DNA of 64,000 nucleotides from JBAZZQ01 sp041658725 (lineage in GTDB: Bacteria > Planctomycetota > Phycisphaerae > JAAYCJ01): the NCBI GenBank assembly GCA_041658725.1, contig JBAZZQ010000003.1:36564-100563 (forward strand), in the 5' to 3' direction. Shown here in pieces: positions 35,502-44,500 of this stretch. The position numbers and the translations under genes are program-made. The notes below the pieces were generated by a model. The model saw nothing but the letters and a program-made list of their open reading frames with translations. It was not told the origin of the DNA and made no database searches. Within the stretch, counting starts at the first letter, position 1. Each line of letters starts with the position of its first letter.

Positions 35502-35759
35502 AGCTTTCATGACCTTCGAATATCCTGCATTACCAACTGGGCAAGGCATCTACCCGTTCACGTAGTCCAAAAGCTGGCCGGTCATAGCGACATCAAAACG
35601 ACACAGCAGTATTACCTCTGCGTACAGGAAGACGATCTTGAAAAGGCAAGGCGAGTTCAATCTGAGATTCTGGAAACGACTCCGACTGACCAAAAACTGA
35701 CCAACTCCAGGCAAAATAGGCATTCTGAGGTAAAACGAAATGAAAGATCAAGCACCTAA
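35502..35759 (+). pseudogene. C-terminal fragment of a tyrosine recombinase (phage-type integrase)
   Basis: The frame reads FHDLRISCITNWARHLPVHV, then VQKLAGHSDIKTTQQYYL and KARRVQSEIL to a stop at 35757. It includes the second catalytic arginine (HDLR), the GHSD histidine and the tyrosine, but lacks the N-terminal and first-arginine regions, and there is no start. It ends 28 bases from tRNA-Asp, the usual place for an integrase of an element inserted at a tRNA gene. It is a remnant. Confidence 0.78.
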
Positions 35760-35787
35760 GTCCTTGATCCTTCATCACTTCCTTCAA

Positions 35788-35861
<74 letters not shown>

Positions 35862-35880
35862 GGTTATTTTCAACTCCTTA

Positions 35881-35909
35881 TTACTAAACAATTTCCTACC
35901 GATTGTCAA
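35881..35909 (-). promoter_or_regulatory. Promoter of tRNA-Asp
   Basis: On the minus strand TTGACA (35909-35904) and TAGTAA (35886-35881) are 17 bases apart. The start would fall about 12 bases before the mature tRNA 5' end. Confidence 0.7.
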
Positions 35910-35959
35910 GCGTACACATTAAAATTACAAAAAAACTTCTTAGATAACGAAATAGGAAA

Positions 35960-37354
35960 ATGAAAAAAAATAATATAAGTTACGAATCTCCCGTCCTGGT
36001 CGGAATGATCAGCCTGGGATGCCCCAAAAATCTGGTGGAAAGCGAAACGCTGCTCGCTCAATTGGCACAGGCCGGATTTGTGGTGACCGGAGATTACCCG
36101 CAAGCCGATGTCCTGATCGTCAATACCTGCGGATTTCTGCGGTCCGCTCAAGTCGAGTCGGCTGAGGTGATTGATGAACTTGCGGAGTATAAATTCCCAC
36201 GCGGCCGGTGCCGATGCCTTGTTGTGATGGGATGCTGGCCACAGATCGCCGGTAAGGAAATTCTCGGGCGGTGGAAAACCGTCGATGCGGTGGTGGGCGT
36301 TAATGACCGCGGGCGAATCGGTCAGATCATCATGGAAAAAATGGCGGGCGAAAAAAAACGAATTACGCTGGTGGACAGCAAATGTCTGCCGTTGGCGGGC
36401 GAAGGGGAACGGCTGCGGCTGACACCCAGGCACTGGTGTTACTTGCGGATCAGCGAAGGATGTTCCCAACGATGCTCCTTTTGCAGCATTCCATCCATTC
36501 GCGGAACTTACCGCAGCAAACCTGTATCGGCCATTGTCGATGAAGCAAAAATCATGATCGCCGACGGGGTTAAAGAAATCATCCTCATCGGCCAGGAAAC
36601 GACCAACTACGGCAACGATCTTGGTGAAAAAAACGGTTTATCAAAACTTCTTGCCCGACTAAATAAGCTTTCCGGGATCGATTGGATCAGACTTATGTAT
36701 ACCTATCCCGCCAATTTCACCGACGCCACCATCCGGGCGATTGCCGATTTGGAGCATGTCGTTAAATATGTCGATATCCCCTTGCAGCATATCAATGACC
36801 GGATTTTAAAACGAATGGGCCGACGGATCGACCGGGCGACAACGGAAAAACTTCTGGAAAAGCTTTTACGGCAAATTCCCGATCTGGCCATTCGCACGAC
36901 GCTGATTGTGGGTTTTCCCGGTGAGACGGACAAAGAATTTCAGGAACTCTTCGACTTCGTTCGGGATTTCGAATTCGATGCCCTCGGCGCGTTTGCCTAT
37001 TCACCGGAACCTGGAACTCGGGCGGCTTATTTATCTGGTCAGGTCCCGGAACAAATAAGACTCCAGCGGCTTGACCGGTTGATGAAACTTCAGCGCCGGA
37101 TTGCTTACGCCAAGGCTCGGCAGTTCATCGGGCGGAAATTTGATGTTTACATCGAACCGACACCACCTGCGAAAAAAATGCTGGCGGCTCGTGGTAGCCG
37201 GCAAGCCCCCCAGGTCGATCCTGTAACTCTGATTCGGCGGCAGGGGCTTTTGGCAAAATATGCTACACCGGGGATGAAACTGACGGTACAATGCACTGCG
37301 TCGCGTGGGTACGATTTAATAGCACGGCTGGACAAGCCAGCCGTGGCACATTAG
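35960..37354 (+). CDS. rimO: Ribosomal protein S12 methylthiotransferase RimO
   Basis: A 464-residue radical SAM enzyme that adds a methylthio group to the conserved aspartate of ribosomal protein S12. The N-terminal UPF0004 domain has SLGCPKN, NTCGF and MGCW cysteines for the second Fe-S cluster. The radical SAM motif is C168-xxx-C172-xx-C175 (SEGCSQRCSFCSIP). The C-terminal TRAM-like domain ends near GYDLIAR. The final residues, about LDKPAVAH, are encoded by a palindromic repeat (37323-37350) shared with murG, so the natural end was probably replaced. It starts the rimO-pgsA-pgpA operon. Confidence 0.93.
   Translation: MKKNNISYESPVLVGMISLGCPKNLVESETLLAQLAQAGFVVTGDYPQADVLIVNTCGFLRSAQVESAEVIDELAEYKFPRGRCRCLVVMGCWPQIAGKEILGRWKTVDAVVGVNDRGRIGQIIMEKMAGEKKRITLVDSKCLPLAGEGERLRLTPRHWCYLRISEGCSQRCSFCSIPSIRGTYRSKPVSAIVDEAKIMIADGVKEIILIGQETTNYGNDLGEKNGLSKLLARLNKLSGIDWIRLMYTYPANFTDATIRAIADLEHVVKYVDIPLQHINDRILKRMGRRIDRATTEKLLEKLLRQIPDLAIRTTLIVGFPGETDKEFQELFDFVRDFEFDALGAFAYSPEPGTRAAYLSGQVPEQIRLQRLDRLMKLQRRIAYAKARQFIGRKFDVYIEPTPPAKKMLAARGSRQAPQVDPVTLIRRQGLLAKYATPGMKLTVQCTASRGYDLIARLDKPAVAH
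37323..37350. repeat. Half copy of the murG palindromic element, at the rimO 3' end
   Basis: The 28-base sequence beginning CACGGCTGGACAAG matches the right half of the murG element (58034-58061) at 27 of 28 bases. It forms a hairpin by itself and encodes the last residues before the rimO stop codon. Confidence 0.78.
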
Positions 37355-37363
37355 AGTATTTTT

Positions 37364-38002
37364 ATGAACCTCAAAATAAATACATTACTGACGCCGAACA
37401 ATTTGACCCTTGCCCGGCTAGGGCTTTCCGCGGGTTTCTTCGTGGTCGTTGCCAACTGCAAACCCGGTGGCGAGGGGCATTGGCTGTTCGATCTGGCGAT
37501 TGTGGTTTTTGTCCTGGCCGCCCTTTCTGATATGGTGGATGGATATCTGGCTCGGCGGTACGGGATGGAGACCAGCATCGGACGGATGCTCGATCCGTTC
37601 GTCGATAAAGTGATGATCTGCGGTTCGTTTATTTTTTTCCTCGGAGCCAATTTTGTGGTGGATGGTAAAAACGTAACCGATGTTGCCCCGTGGATCGTTA
37701 CCGTCGTGGCGGCCAGAGAACTTCTGGTAACCACGCTTCGCGGTCACAGCGAATCGAAGGGGCAGGCCTTTCCCGCGTCCGTGGCCGGTAAGGTAAAAAT
37801 GTTTTTGCAGTCTGTAACGGTGGTGGTGGTCCTTTTCACGGTGGGTCATTACGGCAAGGAACCGTCGGCCGGAAACGTTCGATTGATTTTCCTGTGGGTT
37901 ATGGTTATCACCACCCTCGTCTCGATGGTCGGGTACATTTTGAAATATTTTTCGCTCAATAGAAGTCCGAATATTCCAGAGTCGGGAACTACGAATGATT
38001 AA
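37364..38002 (+). CDS. pgsA: CDP-diacylglycerol-glycerol-3-phosphate 3-phosphatidyltransferase
   Basis: A 212-residue membrane enzyme making phosphatidylglycerophosphate. The CDP-alcohol phosphotransferase motif is DMVDGYLARRYGMETSIGRM with LDPFVDK, residues about 55-85. Several transmembrane helices follow. It starts 9 bases after rimO and overlaps pgpA by 8 bases, so the two phospholipid steps are coupled. Confidence 0.92.
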   Translation: MNLKINTLLTPNNLTLARLGLSAGFFVVVANCKPGGEGHWLFDLAIVVFVLAALSDMVDGYLARRYGMETSIGRMLDPFVDKVMICGSFIFFLGANFVVDGKNVTDVAPWIVTVVAARELLVTTLRGHSESKGQAFPASVAGKVKMFLQSVTVVVVLFTVGHYGKEPSAGNVRLIFLWVMVITTLVSMVGYILKYFSLNRSPNIPESGTTND

Positions 38003-38495
38003 AAAATTACTGGTCAGCTTCCTGGGTTCAGGTTATCTGCCCGCCGTTCCGGGTACCTGGGGTTCCCTGGCCGCCGCCGTTATTTATTTGCTCCTCGCCA
38101 ACTCGCGTTTAGGCAAGTCGCATCCAACGCTCTGGATCGTTACCGCCGGGTTGACTGTTTTGGCAACGGTAATCGGAATCGCCCTGGGCAAATGGGCTAC
38201 GCGACACTACCATTCCGAAGATCCGAAACCGTTCGTTCTGGACGAAGTGGCGGGTATGTGGCTGTCGTTGCTGGTTATTCCCTTCGACAATCGCGGAGCC
38301 TTATTTCTAATGGTGGCCGTTCAATTCATCCTATTTCGGTTGTTTGACATTATCAAGCCCACGCCTGCCCGCCAGGCGGAGGATTTACCCTTCGGCTGGG
38401 GGATCGTGATCGACGACCTGGTAGCCGGAGTGTATGCCAACATCTGCGGGCAAATCATTTTTTGCCTTATTCTACCTCGTCTAGCCCACGGATAA
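37995..38495 (+). CDS. pgpA: Phosphatidylglycerophosphatase A
   Basis: A 166-residue membrane phosphatase turning phosphatidylglycerophosphate into phosphatidylglycerol, the substrate of the cardiolipin synthase encoded at 28406. It has the family opening SGYLPAVPGTWGSL, the motif FVLDEVAGMW and the C-terminal GWGIVIDDLVAGVYANI. It is the next pathway step after the overlapping pgsA. Confidence 0.92.
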   Translation: MIKKLLVSFLGSGYLPAVPGTWGSLAAAVIYLLLANSRLGKSHPTLWIVTAGLTVLATVIGIALGKWATRHYHSEDPKPFVLDEVAGMWLSLLVIPFDNRGALFLMVAVQFILFRLFDIIKPTPARQAEDLPFGWGIVIDDLVAGVYANICGQIIFCLILPRLAHG

Positions 38496-38694
38496 GATTT
38501 TTTCTATCTAGTTTCTGTTGCGGAAAGGGGTGAAAAATATTTTTCCCGTTTCCGTCGATTCAAGTTTCATCCCATTTCATCGGTATTCCTTTTCGGCACG
38601 CTCATTTTCCCTAAAAAGTCCCATCAAAACGCCCGCTTCGCGCAGACCTTCTCCCGCAACGTCCCCGCAAATCGTACCGACGCTACTCGGATCG

Positions 38695-39141
38695 TCAAAG
38701 CCGAGTCAGCAAAACCAGATTGTGGCAGAATACGGCCAGCTCGATACTTGCCGCATAGTGCTTAAATCTCTTCAAAAGACACTTTCCCAGCTTAAACGCC
38801 TGTTTTAAGACCGAGATGCTCCCCTCGCAGCCGGACCGGAACCGCTGGTCCTCCTTGAACGCCTCGGTGTTTTCCCGGGTGATTTCTCCGGCCGTTCGCC
38901 GACCCTTCTTGCACATCGACACCGTCGGCATCGTTTCTTCCAATTCCCGAATCTGTTCCATGTTCCGGTAAAAGCCTTTGTCCGTCGCTAAAACCTTCGG
39001 ACCAGCGCCGAAGACCTTTTCATGGGCCTGGAGAGTCGGCGCGAGAAGCTCTTTGTCCTCCTGGCGGTGCGGAAGAACTTCGTAATGATGGATGGGTTTC
39101 TTCCGCCACCTCCGCAATTTTATCCTCCCGCCCGTGATCAA
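38695..39141 (-). pseudogene. C-terminal fragment of a DDE transposase
   Basis: About 148 residues on the minus strand: VFGAGPKVLATDKGFYRN, EDQRFRSGCEGSISVLKQAF and KHYAASIELAVFCHNLVLL. These resemble the C-terminus of IS5/ISNCY-type DDE transposases, including the glutamate-bearing region GCEGSISVLK. The N-terminal ~300 residues and both insertion-sequence ends are missing. The family name is tentative. Confidence 0.7.
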
Positions 39142-39472
39142 ACCAGCTAGTACTTTCCCCTATACAAAAAATAGGGTTTTCCCCAATTGCGGAATTATTT
39201 TTTTCAGGATATTCTATTAAAAGATAAGAAGTTAGTTGGCTTGTCATTACGAATGAAGGAGTTGAGAAATGCGGCAGGGAGAGGGGATGTATCCAGCCGC
39301 GCGGTGGTTGTGCTGAACAAAAAAGCTTGAGGGGGAGCCGGGGGTGAGCACAGCCAAACCAACAAAAAGGCCGAGAGGATAAATCGCAGGGGTGCAGATT
39401 ATCCTCCGGCCTTGTTTGTTTTTACTTTTCAATTATACTATATCCCTTAGATCAGTTTAGCAAGGGACGCGT
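39142..39472. other. Intergenic stretch with terminator
   Basis: The part next to the transposase fragment may be decayed transposase or insertion-sequence sequence (minus-strand frame with FDHGREDKIAEVAEE in another frame). The rest holds the terminator at 39367-39413. No intact gene was seen. Confidence 0.45.
39367..39413. terminator. Rho-independent terminator-like hairpin
   Basis: AAGGCCGAGAGGATAA and TTATCCTCCGGCCTT pair with one bulge over about 15 pairs around a 16-base loop. A T-rich run follows on the plus strand, and an A run lies at the 5' side for the minus strand. Confidence 0.7.
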
Positions 39473-39652
39473 ATGAAAGAATTCAAAGGGATTAGTCGTA
39501 TCCGAAATATATTGCATAGCTTGATAATTGGTATGCTTGCCACTTTTACAATGGCTTTTGTAGCATATTATCTACTGCCAAAAGATGATATTACAAAAAT
39601 AATAAATATGCTAAGACAAATCACGACACCTCAAGTTATCATCAAATCATAA
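39473..39652 (+). CDS. Small single-pass membrane protein
   Basis: A 59-residue frame starting MKEFKGISRIRNILHS, with one transmembrane helix (IIGMLATFTMAFVAYYLL, about 18-35) and a polar C-terminal tail. AAGGGA lies before the ATG. No family is recognised. It lies just before another membrane-protein gene and may be expressed with it. Confidence 0.5.
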   Translation: MKEFKGISRIRNILHSLIIGMLATFTMAFVAYYLLPKDDITKIINMLRQITTPQVIIKS

Positions 39653-39677
39653 CACATCTTTCACGGTGAGGTTGGAT

Positions 39678-40090
39678 ATGACGAACCGGAAAAAAGTTTT
39701 TCTGTGGTTAATCTCGATTACGATTGCCTTGCTCATCGGTGCGATCTGTTTATTGGTCTGCATAGGTTACAGATACGTGTATGACGATTATTCACAACGA
39801 AGGGCGTTTGATGCCCGGATATGGACCAAGCGTGAGGCGGTGGAGAAATCTCCTTCCCTCGACTGCGAATGGTTGATGATTTGTTGAAAAACCGAAATTT
39901 CGTCGGCGACACACGACCGGAAGTCATCGCCGTATTGGGAGAGCCCGAAAAGACGGGTTACTTTAAAAGTTATGACTTGGTTTATTGGCTGGGACCAGAG
40001 CGAGGATTTATGGGGATCGACTCGGAGTGGCTTATCATGAAACTAAACTCAGAAAAAAGAGTTTCTGAGTGCCGAATTGCCAGCGACTAG
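39678..40090 (+). pseudogene. Membrane-anchored small protein split by a frameshift
   Basis: The first frame (39678-39887) gives a transmembrane helix (VFLWLISITIALLIGAICLL) and a short linker. The second frame (from about 39860 to 40090) continues as LRMVDDLLKNRNFVGDTRPE, VIAVLGEPEKT and LGPERGFMGIDSEWLIMKL, an SmpA/OmlA-like pattern in which such segments normally follow an N-terminal anchor. A one-base change between about 39855 and 39868 would join them. It could be a real frameshift, a sequencing error, or two separate genes; the first is favoured. Confidence 0.55.
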
Positions 40091-40103
40091 CCAAGTGTAT
40101 CCG

Positions 40104-41555
40104 CTACTCAAGGCCATAATCTTGCCACTTTGTATTGATCAGTTTGATAATATCATCCGGCATTTTTAATTTTTCCGGCCAGGGGCGGTGGTGTCCTTCG
40201 GTGGGGAGTTTTCGGGTGGCGTCGATTCCCATTTTTGAACCGGCACCGCATTCCGGGCTGGCGTGATCGAGGATATCGAGCGGACCTTCGACGGTAAACG
40301 TATCGCGGCGGGGATCGACGTTGGCGGCGATATGGAACATGACATCTTCGAGGTTGTGGATGTTTACGTCGGCGTCGACGATTACGATGAATTTTGAGAG
40401 CATCATCTGGCCAAGACCCCACAGGGCGCAGATTACTTTTCTGGCTTGGTGGGGATAGGTTTTGTCGATGGAAACTACCAGCCAGTTGTGAAATACCCCG
40501 AAGGCGGGCAGGTGGTAGTCTACGATTTCCGGCTGCATTACTTTTATCAGCGGTAGGAAGATTCGTTCCGTGGCCCAGCCGAGAAAGGTGTCTTCCATTG
40601 GCGGCAGGCCGACGATCATGGTCTGATAGATCGGATCACGGCGATGGGTGATGCACGTGATTTCGAAAATGGGAAATTCCTGGGCTGGACTGTAAAAGCC
40701 GGTATGATCGCCGAACGGTCCTTCAATCCGCAGTTGATTCGGATCGACAAATCCTTCAAGAACTATTTCCGCGGTGGCGGGAACTTCCAGATCGACGGTT
40801 TGACACTTGACCATTTCTACCGGTTGCGAACGCAGGAATCCGGCGAACATCATTTCATCGATGGCTGCGGGGAGTGGGGAGCTTGCGGCGTAAGTAATAA
40901 CGGGATCGGTCCCGATGACGATGGCGACGGGCATCTTTTGCCCCTGGCGGGCATATTCCCGCAGAATAACCGCACCGTCGTGAAACGGATGAATGTGCAT
41001 GCCGGTGTGTCTGTCGTCATAAACCTGCAAACGATAAATTCCCGTATTTCGCTGACCGGTAACCGGATGCCGGGCGATGGTCAGACCCAACGTAATATAT
41101 TTCCCGCCGTCGTCAGGCCAGCATTTTAAAATCGGCAGATCATTTAAGGAAAATTTATCCTTACAAACAATCTCCTGGCAAGGTCCGGATCGAACTTCAC
41201 GGGGCGGGAAGCCAGCGATCTGCATCAGTTGCGGAATTTTTTTCAGTTTGGCCATCAAACCCACCGGGATGTCCGGTTGAATCAGTTCTTCGATTCGGGA
41301 AGTAATTTCGGTATATTCCTTTACGCCTAACGCCAGTTTCATTCGTTGGTCCGATCCGAATAAATTGATGGCGACGGGCATCGAGGAATGTTTGACGTTT
41401 TCAAATAAAAGCGCCGGCCCGGATTGTTTGACGACACGATCTACAATGGCGGTAATTTCCAATTCGGGATCGACCGTGGTTTTGATTCGTTTCAGCATCG
41501 CGCCGGATTCTATCGCCGAAAGAAACTCACGCAAATCGTTATAAGGAAAACTCAT
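40104..41555 (-). CDS. UbiD-family decarboxylase
   Basis: A 483-residue prenylated-FMN-dependent decarboxylase. The protein contains LLFENVKHSSMPVAINLFGS, a metal/prFMN region ITLGLTIARHPVTGQRNTGIYR and the segment EGPFGDHTGFYSPAQEFPIFE typical of the UbiD group, closest in pattern to menaquinone/ubiquinone-type 4-hydroxybenzoate decarboxylases. It needs a UbiX partner, not seen here. The start has AGAGGAG and follows the AsmA-like gene by 17 bases. Confidence 0.9.
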   Translation of the reverse strand: MSFPYNDLREFLSAIESGAMLKRIKTTVDPELEITAIVDRVVKQSGPALLFENVKHSSMPVAINLFGSDQRMKLALGVKEYTEITSRIEELIQPDIPVGLMAKLKKIPQLMQIAGFPPREVRSGPCQEIVCKDKFSLNDLPILKCWPDDGGKYITLGLTIARHPVTGQRNTGIYRLQVYDDRHTGMHIHPFHDGAVILREYARQGQKMPVAIVIGTDPVITYAASSPLPAAIDEMMFAGFLRSQPVEMVKCQTVDLEVPATAEIVLEGFVDPNQLRIEGPFGDHTGFYSPAQEFPIFEITCITHRRDPIYQTMIVGLPPMEDTFLGWATERIFLPLIKVMQPEIVDYHLPAFGVFHNWLVVSIDKTYPHQARKVICALWGLGQMMLSKFIVIVDADVNIHNLEDVMFHIAANVDPRRDTFTVEGPLDILDHASPECGAGSKMGIDATRKLPTEGHHRPWPEKLKMPDDIIKLINTKWQDYGLE

Positions 41556-41572
41556 GGGTTAAAAACTCCTCT

Positions 41573-44500
41573 TTACCGGCGTTTATTCAAATGGCTCAAC
41601 AATAAACGATAGGCCCCGGTTATGGCATTATTTTTCACAAAAACACGGTAAGCCAGTTCATGGGGGGGCACATATTTGATGACTTGATTCTCCATCTTTC
41701 CCTTGACGATCAAACCCGTCGTGGTAAACATGGGAATTCGCCCCTGACCGACGGAACTCCAATATTCGCTTTCATACCGGGCCAACAAATCCACACCGAT
41801 TTCATATTCAATTCGTCCACCGGGCAGGGAATTACCTTCAATATAAATATTCCACGGCTGGCCTAAAAAGATCATATTGTTATGAACAACACCACTGGCT
41901 CGTTTGGAAAACCAATTATGCATCCGGGTAAATGAATAACGGGTAAGATTCAATCCCGGAAAGATATTGGTTATCCATTCCGGCGCCGCTCGGCCTTCGA
42001 GATATCCATCGACGAAAACCATTTTTCCATCGCCCACCGGATAATTAGGAGCGGTTTGGGGCGTGGTAAACATTTTTCCGGTGGTATTATCTTCCATAAT
42101 AGAGATGGTCCCGGTGACATAAAGACCGGGAAAAAAGTTTTCGACGATTGGTTTAAAGGCAGTGGTTGCTCTGATTTCATCAATCGAGCTGCCAAGAACC
42201 ATCGATGGATTTTCATGAGTCAGGTCCGCCGTAAACTTCCCGCTGATGGTTCCACCGGAAACCATACTCCAGAATTTCAAATCTCCGGTCACCGGATTTT
42301 GCGGTTCGCTTTTTCCAATATCAAGCTGGAACAGAAAACTCGATAATTGATTTAAAATCCCGGACCGAGGATCAACCACATCCATCGAATCCGCCCGCAT
42401 TGAGACCAGCAGATTGGATTTTTCCGCAATCTTGCGAAGCGGCTGCAATTTCTTCATCAGTTCCTGCTGCCTTAACAAATCGGTCTGCGTTGTGGGCATG
42501 GGTGGGACAGAGGATACCGTAGAAGGAAAAAACTCGTCTGCCGTCGTTTGAAGCATGGTTTTTAATTGTTCCACATCGGTGTATTTTGTGGTAATTCCAA
42601 CCGTGCCGTTTAGTCCGCCATGAGCAAACAAGGTCTGCCAATCGGCCTGTAGGTTCGATCTACCCGCCGACATTTCAAATTTGTCGCAGGAGCAATAATC
42701 ACCGGAGAAATGAATTAATCCGTTGAGCATAACCGGCTGTTTGGCGAGTTGGGCGCTCGCCTGATCGAACTTTACAAACGACGGTCCAAAACGATCCTTC
42801 TGGTTTTCCTTTTCCAGAGTCAACCTGGCCGAAACCTGGCCGCCGGTGCGATGCCGTGAAGCAATTCCGGAAATACCCGACAATTCGGAAAGGTCCACCG
42901 GGTCCAGGTTTAACTGGACCATCCCATCATTTAGTTTCATCTGTTTGTCATTGGACCAGTAAATACGGGCATTTCCGCGACCCGCACATTTGATCGGTCC
43001 CAATTGAAAACGAATCGCATCGACCAGACAATAATATATCCTGGGATCGCGGGCATCGGTCCAGGCATCCAGATTCAAGTCGAAAACACCGGAAATCCCC
43101 AGTGGTTTATTGAGTATATTTTTATAAATAACGCCAAGATTATCCAATCGGCTGCTGATATGAGTTTCAAGATGATTATTTTTTACTATGGTCTGCACAT
43201 CAAAATCGGTCCAGCCGGAAAGGCCGTACTTCTGAATGAGTTGCTCCAGAGATGGATTAATCGCAAAAAGACTGTTGTCGGCGGCTATTCGGCCGGAAAC
43301 ATCAAAATCGAGTTTTTCAATCGGTCCGGTCCGCCAAGCCAGCCACGGCTCGACCCCCAGCATTTTTAACCATTTACTACCGGAAACGTTGCGAATTTTA
43401 AAAGACCCCTGATCTTTCAGCTTCAGAAAACTTTGTCCGAATCTGGATTCCAAGGCAGAGATTTTAAACGTCGGACCTTCGCCGTCTTCGGGCCTTGGTA
43501 AAGTCAAACCGCCTGTAAAAGTAGCGGGAATACCGGGAAGTTTTAATTCCCGGCCATCGAAGACAATTCCGGAATCTGTGCTGTCGATCTTCCACTGGAT
43601 ACTGTCGCCGGATGAATCGCTTGACCAATTACAACTGGCGGTCAGCTTGCCGTCGGCGTTGACGTGGTTGTGCAGCAATTTGGATAATCCGGGAAAGGCC
43701 GCAATGGTCTTATTGAGATCGCCGATTTGGATTTCGTAACGCCCGGAAATTTGGTCCCCCTTTTCCCCGCCCGTTGATGTCCGCGTCACCGCCAATTGGG
43801 AAACCAGGTCCTGCCATTTCAAAACACCGTCCAACGCATGACGCCGATGATCGGAATTAAATTTATAGTCCAAAGACCCAAACAGAGGAATCCCTGACGA
43901 TTTATAAAAGACTTCCGGAAAATCAATCCTGGTGTTATCTGCCCCCACTTCCGTGTGCAGCCGAACCTGCCGGGGCGTCCAGCCGCTATCGGTCAACGCT
44001 AATTGAACGGCGCTCGACATTTTCATATCCGCATCGCCGCCAAACCGTTTGGCCCAACCCGTTTGTTTTAATTTCGGAGAGAGAGAAATCAAGTTTTCCA
44101 ATCCATGAATGTCACCGGATAGATCACTGACAAAATCAAGCAGGAAGCGGCTGTTTTGATCCTTCGAAAACGCCCAGACGAGTTTGGCAGGTTTTCGATT
44201 CGCGATTTGGCCCCGGCCGCATTTGCCGGTGAAATTACACCACATCTGCGGCTGATCAGACCGCTCAGGCCAGAAAGTTTGCAAGAAAAATTCCGCTTTT
44301 TGCCCGATGGGTTTTACGAACCAGTCTTTGTACGATAACGAAGTCTCACTGGCCAGTTCCAATTTCACATCGGTTCGACCGATGTCTTCCTGTCCGTTGT
44401 ATTCGATGCGAAAGGAAACCGGACCCGCCAGATTTACCGTCGAGAAAATGGATTTTAACGGTCGAATGTTGTCACCGACTTTTTCGATTTTGGATGTCTC

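Noticed and set aside
38366..38385. Short GC-rich palindrome in pgpA, similar in style to one at 62824-62845
   Set aside because: Arms of 6-7 bases are too short and the two are not identical, so chance in GC-rich coding DNA is likely.
39247..39432. Minus-strand 61-codon frame over the terminator
   Set aside because: It spans the terminator hairpin and has no ribosome site; better explained as non-coding.
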